In this document: positions 23,606 through 30,539 of the stretch, piece by piece
Numbering within the stretch: position 1 is the stretch's first letter
Layout: each line of letters starts with the position of its first letter
IMG/VR virus record: IMGVR_UViG_3300035670_000563
Span: 1-39,436 of that record
Length of the DNA stretch: 39,436 nt
Origin: a virus
Reading direction: 5' to 3' (one strand)
Position numbers and translations under genes: made by a program
Notes under the pieces: model-generated
Told to the model about the DNA's origin: nothing
Database searches by the model: none
Seen by the model: only the letters and a program-made list of their open reading frames with translations

Positions 23606-24964
23606 CTACTTAATGTCAATCGGCATATCATCTTCAGACTGCACATTCGGGTAACTGGCATCATCCGCTTCGGTATCCTGCATTTCCGCCGCAGCATCCG
23701 ACAATTCCTGGTCGGTATCAATTTCCAATCCCATTCGTGCGGCCACTAGCGCAATCAATTCCAGCGCGGTTTTCTTTGAAATCAGACTGTTCATTAGCGC
23801 CACCTGGACACTGGCAACTACCTGCTGGAACGCGGCGCTATGCTTCGCAATGTCCTTCGCCGTGAGTTCAGGCCAGTTCACATACACATCGGCTTCATAA
23901 AGCCCTGCGCTGTTCAGCACAAAACGCCCGATGTCACTCAGGATAAAACCAAACTGCATTTGTTTCTTAGACAGCATCTTGAATGTAGGTTCGCCCATTG
24001 AATCTGCTGTGCTGCGGTTCACATCGCCGCCGCCACCGTACCAATGTTCCGGGTAGGTATATCCGCCCAGTACATGATTCCTAAACAACCTCGCAGCGCT
24101 GTCGCTGTCTGCGCTGTTCAAATCAGGAGATTCAGCTTTCCATGCCACCGATTCATTGTGTACGCGCACTGATCCAGGTCGCGGCGGCGAACCCAAACGC
24201 CGTTCCCATTTTTTAATGTCATCTTCCGTTGCACCGCTAATCGTCACATCCCAGATGAATGCGCGTAAGAAATTGGCACGGTCGACCTCCCCAAACAGAA
24301 AGTTTTCATACGCATCAATCCAATCTGCACCGGAGGCTAAATCAGAACGCCCACGTTTCTGGCGAATCAGCGCATTAATTTTCCAGTAAAAACACTGCCC
24401 ATCAGTAAATTGCGCACGGATTTCTTGCGCACGGTCAGCAAAGATTTCATTATCCGGTGCGTTGTAAATCACCTGATACCGTGCGGTTTTCCCTGTTTTA
24501 GGATCGCGCTTTTTAACCACACCAATCGCCTTACGTCGGTTGTCGGGATCGTAAATAATCTCTGCAATTTCAGACGGGTCAATATACCCAAGTCGCACAA
24601 ACCCATTCATTTCATTCACGAATACGCCCAAACACAGTTCACCAAACACTTGGAGTTCGCGTAGCATTTCGTCGCAGAATAAGGACATGCTGTTAATCGG
24701 GTCGGTCCAAAACTGATCCAATACCTCTTGCGCCGCATCGTCGCTGCTACTGAGCTTTACGCCTTCGCCCAAAATATACGCGACGGGCAGTTCAATAATC
24801 CGGTTTGCCAGTAGGTTAGATTCCCACAGCCACCGCGCAACTTCTTGCATCCGCGATTGGTCGAACGGCGTTAAATCGCGGCCGTCATCTCCGGTCAGTT
24901 TTGTCCAGCCGTAGTCTTCATTGTCAAACCCGCCCATCGCCGCTTCGCGTATCTTCTTTTTCAT
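23606..24964 (-). CDS. Portal protein
   Basis: The 452-residue protein forms the head vertex through which DNA passes. It starts MKKKIREAAMGGFDNEDYG. Family signs are RWLWESNLLANRIIELPVAY near residue 45, MLRELQVFGELCLGVFVNEM near 100, GYIDPSEIAEIIYDPDNRRK near 125, SADSDSAARLFRNHVLGG, and the C-terminal pattern SKKQMQFGFILSDIGRFVL. Its ATG overlaps the terminase stop as ATGA, the usual order. The acidic C-terminus (EDDMPIDIK) is common. The sequence fits phage portals of Mu-like siphoviruses rather than the myovirus Mu gp29 in detail. Confidence 0.85.
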   Translation of the reverse strand: MKKKIREAAMGGFDNEDYGWTKLTGDDGRDLTPFDQSRMQEVARWLWESNLLANRIIELPVAYILGEGVKLSSSDDAAQEVLDQFWTDPINSMSLFCDEMLRELQVFGELCLGVFVNEMNGFVRLGYIDPSEIAEIIYDPDNRRKAIGVVKKRDPKTGKTARYQVIYNAPDNEIFADRAQEIRAQFTDGQCFYWKINALIRQKRGRSDLASGADWIDAYENFLFGEVDRANFLRAFIWDVTISGATEDDIKKWERRLGSPPRPGSVRVHNESVAWKAESPDLNSADSDSAARLFRNHVLGGYTYPEHWYGGGGDVNRSTADSMGEPTFKMLSKKQMQFGFILSDIGRFVLNSAGLYEADVYVNWPELTAKDIAKHSAAFQQVVASVQVALMNSLISKKTALELIALVAARMGLEIDTDQELSDAAAEMQDTEADDASYPNVQSEDDMPIDIK

Positions 24965-26316
24965 TTTGAACCGCCGAATAAATTCTTGATACCGCCAATA
25001 ATCCCGCGCCGTTGTTGCGGTTGGAATGGGTTGCGTCCATCATCGCCAACTGCCGACATAGCCGGTGCGCTCAAATTCTGCGCCGCGTAACACGCTAAAA
25101 AACACGCCCATGCCCGGTCTGCGTGTCCGTCGCCGGAATTATCGGCCACGAAACGCGGCGCACCGGATGATGTGTTCTCTTTTTTGAGGCTGTGCAAATC
25201 CGCCCGCAATGCAGCATCCATCGGGATACGAATTGTTCTGTCTTCAAATCTTTGTTTTGCGGCGTTCGCCAACTGTAATTTGCTGGCGCTGGTGAACAGT
25301 ACGCCCTCTACACGACTGCTGCCATACACGCGCTGGTAGTCTTCTACCACCTTTTCGCCCATACCTGTTTGGTCTACACAAAGCCGTAAGATTTGATACT
25401 TTGCGAAGGCAGCGGCGACAATTGAATCTTGCTGAGCAAACGGGATTCTTCTATGGGCTTCAACTTGTCTAGTCCACAAAACATCACCGACCAGCTCGGC
25501 AATCCAGAGAACCCAGAGGTCATTTCGCCTAGCAATGTCGAGCCCGGCAAACACTTGTCCGCCCATATACAACCCCGACACGCCTGCTTTTTCATGCTCT
25601 ACCCCGTTAATCAGATCAAAAGGCAACCAAGCCGATGCTTCGTCAAGCCACTTCAACTCATATTCTTGCGCCCATGCGTCTGCATCATTCAGCGCATCCC
25701 TAAGCTCAGCAACATCCCGGGGCAGACCATCAGCAACGGCTTGATAAATATCCGTCTGATGTCGGCTCCAGTTGTCTGCTTTGCCGGTCATCAATTCGTA
25801 AAATTTATTGTTCTTACCGTTAGGGGTAGAAACCACGCGCAACTTATGCCCAGCGGAAATCACCGGAAACAACGCTGCCCATATTTTCCTGCTATCGTGA
25901 TGAAACGCGAACTCATCTAAAAAAACGTTCGCACTAAACCCCCGCGCCGTGTCTGGATTGGCAGGCAACGCGGTAATCCGCGAGCCGCCTGGGAAAATCA
26001 CTTCATGGGTTTTGTAAACGCCGGATTCGCTGCGGTATTCAGAATCTAGCACTTGAATCGCCAGTTGCATCGCTTGGGCGTGTTTTTTCACGCCCTCGTC
26101 AATCGCTTCCTTTGCTTGCCGCTCCCCCCGACTGAGAATCACCCATCTAGCGCGGCGGCCTTGCGCTTCCTTTTCAAGACAATCGTCAACTATTTCCAGT
26201 GTTGTCGTGAAGGTTTTTCCGGTTTGCCTCGCCTGCATCCCGATCTTGAAGCGCTCCTTGTCTTGAATCCATCGCGCCTGATACTGATGCAGCGGAATAA
26301 CGGGATTAGAGACCAT
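24961..26316 (-). CDS. Terminase large subunit (Mu gp28-like)
   Basis: The 451-residue motor packages DNA into the prohead. ATPase signs are a variant Walker A, QARQTGKT, at residues 28-35, Walker B VFLDEF at 131-136 and the coupling motif VVSTPNGK at 161-168. The C-terminal RNase H-type nuclease shows FAGLDIARRND with Asp260, RLCVDQTGMG with Asp315, and NSGDGHADRAWA with Asp396/Asp400. Its start overlaps the small subunit by 11 bases. Mu-type large subunits cut host-flanked DNA by headful packaging. Confidence 0.9.
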   Translation of the reverse strand: MVSNPVIPLHQYQARWIQDKERFKIGMQARQTGKTFTTTLEIVDDCLEKEAQGRRARWVILSRGERQAKEAIDEGVKKHAQAMQLAIQVLDSEYRSESGVYKTHEVIFPGGSRITALPANPDTARGFSANVFLDEFAFHHDSRKIWAALFPVISAGHKLRVVSTPNGKNNKFYELMTGKADNWSRHQTDIYQAVADGLPRDVAELRDALNDADAWAQEYELKWLDEASAWLPFDLINGVEHEKAGVSGLYMGGQVFAGLDIARRNDLWVLWIAELVGDVLWTRQVEAHRRIPFAQQDSIVAAAFAKYQILRLCVDQTGMGEKVVEDYQRVYGSSRVEGVLFTSASKLQLANAAKQRFEDRTIRIPMDAALRADLHSLKKENTSSGAPRFVADNSGDGHADRAWACFLACYAAQNLSAPAMSAVGDDGRNPFQPQQRRGIIGGIKNLFGGSK

Positions 26317-26872
26317 ACAGCTCTTGCCTAACGCGCTTTAACGTTTCCATATCAAGACCAGACTTCCCTGCTTTAGCTTCGCTTTCCAGCGCGATCAGCT
26401 TTTCTTCCACCTTAATACGAAACGCCTTTTGCCGAACGCTGGCGTCGCCGATTTCTTGAATGCGCTTAGTCAACTTATCCAAAAACTTCAGTCTTGATTC
26501 ATTATCCAGCGCGGAGACATCAAGCCCTGCATCCGAAATATCCAGCAACAATTGATACTGAACGCCTTGCGTCATGCTCAGCATCATTTCATTTATCGCC
26601 CCGCTATCGTCCCTATTACTTCTAACCGCAACTTCCGACAACTCGCGCAATGCTTTTAATCTGAATAGTTCCTTATCGAATTGCTCTTTCAGAGTCGGAC
26701 CGTACAATGCAACCGTGCTACGCGCACGTACTTTGTGTTCAAAGCCGTGCTCTTTCAGATAGGTTTCGATTTCGTCTGTAACCGCGTCATAATTTGAAAA
26801 GCCGTACTTTGCGTAGATTGCCTTTACCGACGCAGAGTGTTGAGGAGGCAACTGCTCATAAAAACGCGCCAT
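26306..26872 (-). CDS. Terminase small subunit (Mu gp27/DUF3486-like)
   Basis: The product has 188 residues. The ATG at 26872 overlaps the upstream stop as TGATG; a GTG one codon earlier is less likely. The sequence MARFYEQLPPQHSASVKAIY begins with a short HTH-like region for DNA recognition. It continues with long helices (KEQFDKELFRLKALRELSEV, LKFLDKLTKRIQEIGDASVR) typical of the gp27 type. It precedes the large subunit. It would recognise the packaging start near a prophage end. Confidence 0.8.
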   Translation of the reverse strand: MARFYEQLPPQHSASVKAIYAKYGFSNYDAVTDEIETYLKEHGFEHKVRARSTVALYGPTLKEQFDKELFRLKALRELSEVAVRSNRDDSGAINEMMLSMTQGVQYQLLLDISDAGLDVSALDNESRLKFLDKLTKRIQEIGDASVRQKAFRIKVEEKLIALESEAKAGKSGLDMETLKRVRQELYGL

Positions 26873-27222
26873 CACACATCCCCTCGCAGAATTCCCGCAT
26901 CTTGCTGATACGGATTTTCCATAAACTCAATGCCGGCTGGCAGCAAAGACACTTCCCAATCAGTACCCTTTACAATCTTTACAAATTTCTTTTCGCGCAG
27001 GTACTCCAGCATCCTTCTCACATCTATCAGCGACGGGCACATCTCTGGTAGATTGCGGTACACCCGCACAAACACGCGGAGAATCACGTCATCAGTTGAA
27101 CCGTAAACGCGGCTGCTTTCAGCCAGTATGCGCAAAATACGCCAACGGCACAGACGAGTCTCGTCGGCTTGCGCGGAGGCTTCCGCAGCGCGGATTTCCT
27201 GGGTAATGCTGAAGTTATCCAT
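26872..27222 (-). CDS. Winged-helix-like hypothetical protein (Mu gp26 position)
   Basis: The product has 116 residues, starting MDNFSITQEIRAAEASAQAD. The core, RILRILAESSRVYGSTDDVI through LIDVRRMLEYLREKKFVKIV, has the helix-helix-wing pattern of a small winged helix. Overlaps of one to eight bases tie it to both neighbours. In Mu-like phages a small protein of similar size lies immediately upstream of the terminase small subunit. Specific function is unknown. Confidence 0.65.
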   Translation of the reverse strand: MDNFSITQEIRAAEASAQADETRLCRWRILRILAESSRVYGSTDDVILRVFVRVYRNLPEMCPSLIDVRRMLEYLREKKFVKIVKGTDWEVSLLPAGIEFMENPYQQDAGILRGDV

Positions 27223-27577
27223 TTTGCGCTCCCCCGACCAACCGCTCTAACTTTAAATTGATTTTGTCCAGTTGTTGTTCTTGGTACTGTGAATTTTGCA
27301 GAACATGCTCATCAATGCGCTCAATCGCTTTTATAAATGCCTCTCTTCTCACATAATTCTCGGAAACGTGCAGCTTGTGACCAGACAAATCAGCGACTAA
27401 CGACGCATATTCCTCGGCGCGGCGCGTTGTTTCATCAGAAATGCGCCGATCCATATCAGATATTCTGCCGCCCACGATTTCACGAATCATATACAGCAAC
27501 AACCCACCCCAGGCGAGCCCAGACAACACGAGAACAAACACCACGCTAGGTGGCATGTTTTGCAGAACGGTGTCCAT
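27215..27577 (-). CDS. Membrane-anchored coiled-coil protein (possible lysis-region gene)
   Basis: The product has 120 residues from the ATG at 27577, which has GGGAA eight bases upstream; a TTG at 27592 is rejected. Residues 1-30 carry one membrane helix (VVFVLVLSGLAWGGLLLYMI). The rest is charged coiled coil (SDMDRRISDETTRRAEEYAS, DKINLKLERLVGG). It is the first gene after late motif A. Mu-like phages often have a similar small membrane/coiled-coil gene near the lysis genes. It could be a holin-like, pinholin or spanin-related factor, but no lysis motif proves this. Confidence 0.6.
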   Translation of the reverse strand: MDTVLQNMPPSVVFVLVLSGLAWGGLLLYMIREIVGGRISDMDRRISDETTRRAEEYASLVADLSGHKLHVSENYVRREAFIKAIERIDEHVLQNSQYQEQQLDKINLKLERLVGGAQNG

Positions 27578-27630
27578 AAGTATTCCCGACAAAAAAATGT
27601 AGAAACAGCTTACGGAATCACATGTAACGT

Positions 27631-27652
27631 GGATAACAGAGATTTAACGGTG
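27631..27652 (-). promoter_or_regulatory. Late-promoter motif copy A (putative activator site)
   Basis: The plus strand reads AACAGAGATTTAACGGTG at 27635-27652, preceded by GGAT as in copy C. It lies 53 bases before the ATG at 27577 and just after the Mor-type gene stop at 27665. A TACATT -10-like hexamer lies on the minus strand at 27601-27596, at the same distance as TATATT from copy C. It would let the activator switch on the genes directly downstream of its own. Confidence 0.65.
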
Positions 27653-27664
27653 AAATGCAGAACA

Positions 27665-27985
27665 CTAAATCAGACGGGATTGTTTTGAACGGCGGAATTC
27701 TGCGTACAGCTTATCGAAGTGCGCTTCGCTGATACCAAACTCGATACACAGCGCACGCTTGTTGCGCACCTTGTAACGCTTAAACATTTCTGCGTATTTA
27801 CAGGATTGGGGGATTTTGGCGATGTAGGGTTGTGTGCCCTGAAGCAACTCCACAAGCAGTCGCGTGATAACGTGTCCAGCGATTTCTGCTGCATTGGGGA
27901 TGTTTTTTTCTGTCAGGGTGTCCGTCACGAGCCGATACATTTGCTCGTGCAGCTCAGGACTAAATTCATCTGGGATGTAAAGCAT
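27665..27985 (-). CDS. mor: Mor-type transcription activator
   Basis: The 106-residue product starts MLYIPDEFSPELHEQMYRLV. An in-frame TTG at 28042 is part of a promoter -35 box and is rejected as a start. The N-terminal helices (DTLTEKNIPNAAEIAGHVIT) would form the dimer surface and LLQGTQPYIAKIPQS the linker. The C-terminal CKYAEMFKRYKVRNKRALCI followed by EFGISEAHFDKLYAEFRR is a helix-turn-helix. This is the plan of Mor/C activators that turn on middle and late Mu promoters. It stands alone between the lysogeny block and the late region, with its own promoter and an inverted repeat across its start. Family assignment is probable, not certain. Confidence 0.65.
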   Translation of the reverse strand: MLYIPDEFSPELHEQMYRLVTDTLTEKNIPNAAEIAGHVITRLLVELLQGTQPYIAKIPQSCKYAEMFKRYKVRNKRALCIEFGISEAHFDKLYAEFRRSKQSRLI

Positions 27986-28010
27986 GTTCGTTGCCGTTGT
28001 TGAACATGCT
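27981..28010. promoter_or_regulatory. Inverted repeat over the mor start codon (putative operator)
   Basis: AGCATGTTC at 27981-27989 and GAACATGCT at 28002-28010 form a perfect 9-bp inverted repeat with a 12-base spacer. The ATG of the activator gene (27985-27983) lies inside the left arm, and the right arm abuts the -10 box. Binding here, or a hairpin in the mRNA, would control activator synthesis. Confidence 0.75.
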
Positions 28011-28013
28011 GTA

Positions 28014-28042
28014 ATTATTAACGTTTTTTGGCGTGGTGTCAA
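28014..28042 (-). promoter_or_regulatory. Near-consensus sigma70 promoter for the mor-type gene
   Basis: On the minus strand TTGACA (28042-28037) is followed after exactly 17 bases by AATAAT (28019-28014). The -35 is perfect and the -10 matches five of six. Transcription would begin near 28007, giving a short leader to the ATG at 27985. The strength suggests that silence in the lysogen needs active repression or that mor is under other control. Confidence 0.75.
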
Positions 28043-28065
28043 TTTTTACAGTGTGGCGCGGATGT

Positions 28066-28623
28066 TTAACGAAAGAACTGACCAAACGTCGCAAACGGGC
28101 GAAAATCATCATCTATGCCAATAAGCTTTATCTTATCTATTTTCAACCTATCACTTACTACCGTGCCAACTGCGAGGTATCTGATTTCCACATTATTCAG
28201 CGGCGATATATATCCGCTGTCAATTTCGACATTAACACCATCTGTTTTGACGTAGCACGCAACGCCGCTGGTTTTGAATTTTTCCGTAAGATTTTTTCGG
28301 ATAAGATAACTGGCTGTGGCGCATACCTCAGACTGACTCATATTTCCTGCGACTATAGGCTCTTTAGGTTTCAAGATACTTGCCCACATTATTACGCCGG
28401 GGATGCTAAGCAAAACGAAGCCAATGACTGCCAAAGCAATTACCCATTTTCCGCGTTTGGCACGTCGCTTTGGCATGGCGATGGGCAGTTGGCTATGGTC
28501 AAACGGGATGCGCGTTTTACAGCGTCCACAACGCGGCAATTTATCGGCTGGAATGTCCTGCTCCATCACTTCGTAATGCCTGCCGCATTTAGGGCAATCA
28601 AGTTTTATCACAGCGCTCGCCAT
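28066..28623 (-). CDS. Zinc-ribbon, single-pass membrane protein
   Basis: The 185-residue product starts MASAVIKLDCPKCGRHYEVM. GGAG lies five bases before the ATG. Residues 10-37 hold four cysteines as CPKCG and CGRCK, the pattern of an MJ0042-type zinc ribbon. A basic stretch (PKRRAKRGK) then leads to one membrane helix, WVIALAVIGFVLLSIPGVIM, near residues 61-80. The remainder, with two more cysteines, would be periplasmic. It follows the repressor gene in the same direction, so it is probably expressed in the lysogen. A superinfection or signalling role is a guess. Confidence 0.75.
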   Translation of the reverse strand: MASAVIKLDCPKCGRHYEVMEQDIPADKLPRCGRCKTRIPFDHSQLPIAMPKRRAKRGKWVIALAVIGFVLLSIPGVIMWASILKPKEPIVAGNMSQSEVCATASYLIRKNLTEKFKTSGVACYVKTDGVNVEIDSGYISPLNNVEIRYLAVGTVVSDRLKIDKIKLIGIDDDFRPFATFGQFFR

Positions 28624-28665
28624 ATACACTCCATCACCGCATCAATCTGATTCAGCACTTCCAAA

Positions 28666-29058
28666 TTACTTCTTCCCATTCACCGCCCGCAATGCCTGTT
28701 CCCGTGCCTTCTGTTCTCTGTCGTTGGCGCGTTCCATTTCCTGCACGATCTCGCTCACCATCGTTTTCACTACATCGCGCTGGGTTTCGCTGAGCCGCGA
28801 GACTTTTATCTCTAGCCATTCCTCGTCTTTCGCCTTTTGTTCAGCGACCTGGTTCAGATTCGTGCTGTGTACACCGGTCATGATGTATTGCACGTCAAAG
28901 CCGCGTGAAGCCAATGTCACAAGCCTATCCATAGGTATTTGGCTTTTATTTTCCCAAGCGTGAATAGATTGCTTTGAAACACCGCACATATCGGCAACAT
29001 CTACTTGCGAAAAATCAAGCCTAAGTCTTTCTTCTTTAAGCCTTTTTTGAATATCCAT
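28666..29058 (-). CDS. XRE/cI-like lysogeny repressor
   Basis: The 130-residue product starts MDIQKRLKEERLRLDFSQVD at the ATG at 29058; a TTG at 29070 lies in an operator half-site. The HTH spans about residues 17-38 (FSQVDVADMCGVSKQSIHAW), followed by SQIPMDRLVTLASRGFDVQY. No serine-peptidase half is present, so release is not by LexA-type self-cleavage. The C-terminal third is charged coiled coil for oligomerisation. It diverges from the early operon across an operator region with AGTCAAAC repeats that it most likely binds. Function inferred from HTH type and position. Confidence 0.8.
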   Translation of the reverse strand: MDIQKRLKEERLRLDFSQVDVADMCGVSKQSIHAWENKSQIPMDRLVTLASRGFDVQYIMTGVHSTNLNQVAEQKAKDEEWLEIKVSRLSETQRDVVKTMVSEIVQEMERANDREQKAREQALRAVNGKK

Positions 29059-29064
29059 AAAAAA

Positions 29065-29108
29065 AGTCAAACCAGTGCTTGACAGTCAAACAATAGTTTG
29101 ACTATACT
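29065..29108 (+). promoter_or_regulatory. Early promoter with embedded repressor operators
   Basis: TTGACA at 29079-29084 and TATACT at 29103-29108, spaced 18 bases, form a strong plus-strand promoter for the early operon. Between and over them lies the dyad AGTCAAAC-AATA-GTTTGACT (29084-29103). A further AGTCAAAC half-site lies 19 bases upstream at 29065-29072, beside the repressor start. A repressor bound here would block RNA polymerase directly and could also control its own gene. Confidence 0.8.
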
Positions 29109-29118
29109 TAACTCACAT

Positions 29119-29148
29119 TGACGCAACATAACGCGCAATGACGCAACA
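29119..29148. repeat. TGACGCAACA direct repeat in the early leader
   Basis: TGACGCAACA occurs at 29119-29128 and 29139-29148, a 20-base spacing equal to two helical turns. It lies just downstream of the early promoter. The phasing suggests a second DNA-binding protein, for example a Ner-like regulator or the transposase enhancer, but no partner is identified. Confidence 0.55.
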
Positions 29149-29154
29149 AAACCC

Positions 29155-29183
29155 AAAAAAAGCGCCGTGCTGATACACGGCGC
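29155..29183 (-). terminator. Minus-strand terminator hairpin upstream of the first early gene
   Basis: GCGCCGTG at 29162-29169 pairs perfectly with CACGGCGC at 29176-29183. Read on the minus strand the stem is followed by seven T residues. It would stop antisense transcripts coming from the early region before they reach the repressor. On the plus strand it is a leader hairpin 26 bases before the ATG at 29210. Confidence 0.7.
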
Positions 29184-29209
29184 AAAATCTGAAAATACGG
29201 AGTTACCTT

Positions 29210-30148
29210 ATGAAAACCGAACTCTCAACCGCAATGCTGAATGGACTTCAGTATTACGCACAGCAAGAAGGCGCTGAAAAACCACGTACCCAAACAACTC
29301 GCGCACTCGTTGTACGCGGATTGTTACACGAATTTCTCGGTTTGACCGCAGAAGGCTATGCAGCACTCGGCTATCAACTGCCAAATGATAGCACACCGAC
29401 CGCTGAAATTTTAGATTCTGGCAGTCAAGAAACGATGGAAATGAACGAAGTAATAGAAGCCGCGCCGGAAGTAGCAACAGAAGTGTGCGAAGTAATCGAA
29501 GCCGCGCAGCAAGTAAGCGAAGTAATCGAAGCTGCGCCTGAAGTGAGCGAAGTGTGCGAAGCAGCACCTGAAGTAAATCAAGTGAGCGAAGCCGCGACAT
29601 TTACCTGCGCGAGCTTCCCAATCTACCCCGCAATCGTATTCAAACACCCGTATTACCCACCTGAACAAACTGAAATCGCCACGCGCAAATGGCGCGGTCC
29701 GTCTATCGCGGTGTACTGGTGGGTAGAGTCTATCTGCGATGCACCTGTTTCTGGTGCGCAGACAATACAGCTAGTTGCGACGGCTGTGCAAGAAAACAGC
29801 GTGGAATTTGATTTGTGCCCATCAGATGTTTCAGTAGCACCTGAAGCGCACGAAGTATCAGCCCTATCGTCAAAATTAACCACAGCCATCAAGGACACCC
29901 TACATGAAAATGCACGAAATCAAAACCCGTCTGTTGGAACAGGGCTACACGCTGGAAGACGCGGCGCGGTTTATCAGCACGGAATCGCGGAAAATCCCCG
30001 CCAGCACAGTCAAAAGCGCACTGCAACGATGGGCAGAAAAGCCCATAGAACAAACCCCACGCGGCAAGAAAACCATGTTGGCCTTGATTGGCGTTTCATT
30101 GCTCATCGGCGAACCCTGCTCGGCGCATGTGCGCACGGTCTGGCATGA
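29210..30148 (+). CDS. First early protein, with valine-glutamate repeats
   Basis: The frame encodes 312 residues, starting MKTELSTAMLNGLQYYAQQE after GGAGTTACC. Residues 1-60 are helical (TTRALVVRGLLHEFLGLTAE). Residues 78-127 are repeats of EVIEAAPEV and EVCEAAPEV. Residues 130-220 form a beta-type domain (IVFKHPYYPPEQTEIATRKW). The last 81 residues, from about 232, read through the following gene in another frame and look like shadow sequence. A lost stop or a single-base frameshift near 29900 may have extended the protein. Function is unknown; being first after the early promoter suggests an early regulatory or takeover role. Confidence 0.6.
   Translation: MKTELSTAMLNGLQYYAQQEGAEKPRTQTTRALVVRGLLHEFLGLTAEGYAALGYQLPNDSTPTAEILDSGSQETMEMNEVIEAAPEVATEVCEVIEAAQQVSEVIEAAPEVSEVCEAAPEVNQVSEAATFTCASFPIYPAIVFKHPYYPPEQTEIATRKWRGPSIAVYWWVESICDAPVSGAQTIQLVATAVQENSVEFDLCPSDVSVAPEAHEVSALSSKLTTAIKDTLHENARNQNPSVGTGLHAGRRGAVYQHGIAENPRQHSQKRTATMGRKAHRTNPTRQENHVGLDWRFIAHRRTLLGACAHGLA
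29440..29600 (+). repeat. Tandem EVIEAAPEV-type coding repeat
   Basis: About eight units of 6-12 codons, built from GAAGTAATCGAAGC and GAAGTGTGCGAAGC-type blocks, encode EVIEAAPEV/EVCEAAPEV. The units remain in frame and vary in number of short and long forms. Such a DNA repeat can expand or contract, changing the length of a linker-like acidic segment. Confidence 0.8.
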
Positions 30149-30185
30149 AGTGAAATCGCGCCAAAAAAACAAGAAAGCAGCCTAA
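29904..30185 (+). CDS. Small early protein, DNA-binding-like
   Basis: The product has 93 residues, starting MKMHEIKTRLLEQGYTLEDA; AAGGA lies nine bases before the ATG. The segment LEDAARFISTESRKIPASTV then KSALQRWAEKP has the helix-turn-helix rhythm of phage early regulators. A hydrophobic stretch, TMLALIGVSLLIG, follows, then a basic tail. It overlaps the reading frame of the upstream gene by 245 bases, which is unusual. A Ner-like or anti-repressor role is possible but not recognised by motif. Confidence 0.65.
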   Translation: MKMHEIKTRLLEQGYTLEDAARFISTESRKIPASTVKSALQRWAEKPIEQTPRGKKTMLALIGVSLLIGEPCSAHVRTVWHEVKSRQKNKKAA

Positions 30186-30197
30186 AGGATATGTGAA

Positions 30198-30521
30198 ATG
30201 ACTAGCCCAAAAGACGAAAAAACCCAACTGACGATACGCACTGAACGCTGGGTCATGAATGCGATTCAAGATGATGCCGCAAGAAATGGCCTAGACCCAG
30301 AACAAATGAACGCGATTATTAATCGCGCATTGCGGCTGTATGTGTCAGAACGCGGCTACAGCGAGCCGACAGGCAGCGATACGCCTGATATTGAGGCAGT
30401 GCGCGGCACGGTGACGGCGCTGTGCCAAAACGACCACTCCGCAGCATTAAAACTGCTGCAAACCATCACGGAGGCGCTGGCAGGACACGCGGCGAAAGTA
30501 GGCGCGGTGCTGATATGTTAG
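30198..30521 (+). CDS. Hypothetical early protein, possible ribbon-helix-helix fold
   Basis: The product has 107 residues, starting MTSPKDEKTQLTIRTERWVM; AAGGA lies nine bases upstream. The opening strand TQLTIRTE followed by two helices (WVMNAIQDDAARNGLDPEQM and NAIINRALRLYVSERG) is the layout of Arc/CopG-type DNA-binding proteins. The C-terminal half has helices and a cysteine pair far apart. It is in the early operon and probably regulatory, though no relative is named. Confidence 0.6.
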   Translation: MTSPKDEKTQLTIRTERWVMNAIQDDAARNGLDPEQMNAIINRALRLYVSERGYSEPTGSDTPDIEAVRGTVTALCQNDHSAALKLLQTITEALAGHAAKVGAVLIC

Positions 30522-30539
30522 CGACAGGACATATGACGC

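Noticed and set aside
25429-25920. 163-residue plus-strand frame opposite the terminase gene
   Set aside because: The minus strand encodes clear terminase motifs over the same bases; the frame is a shadow.
28040-28042. TTG as start of the Mor-type protein
   Set aside because: These bases are part of the TTGACA -35 box; the ATG at 27985 is downstream of the promoter.
29068-29070. TTG as start of the repressor
   Set aside because: It lies in an operator half-site and adds four residues not needed for the fold; ATG at 29058 is better.
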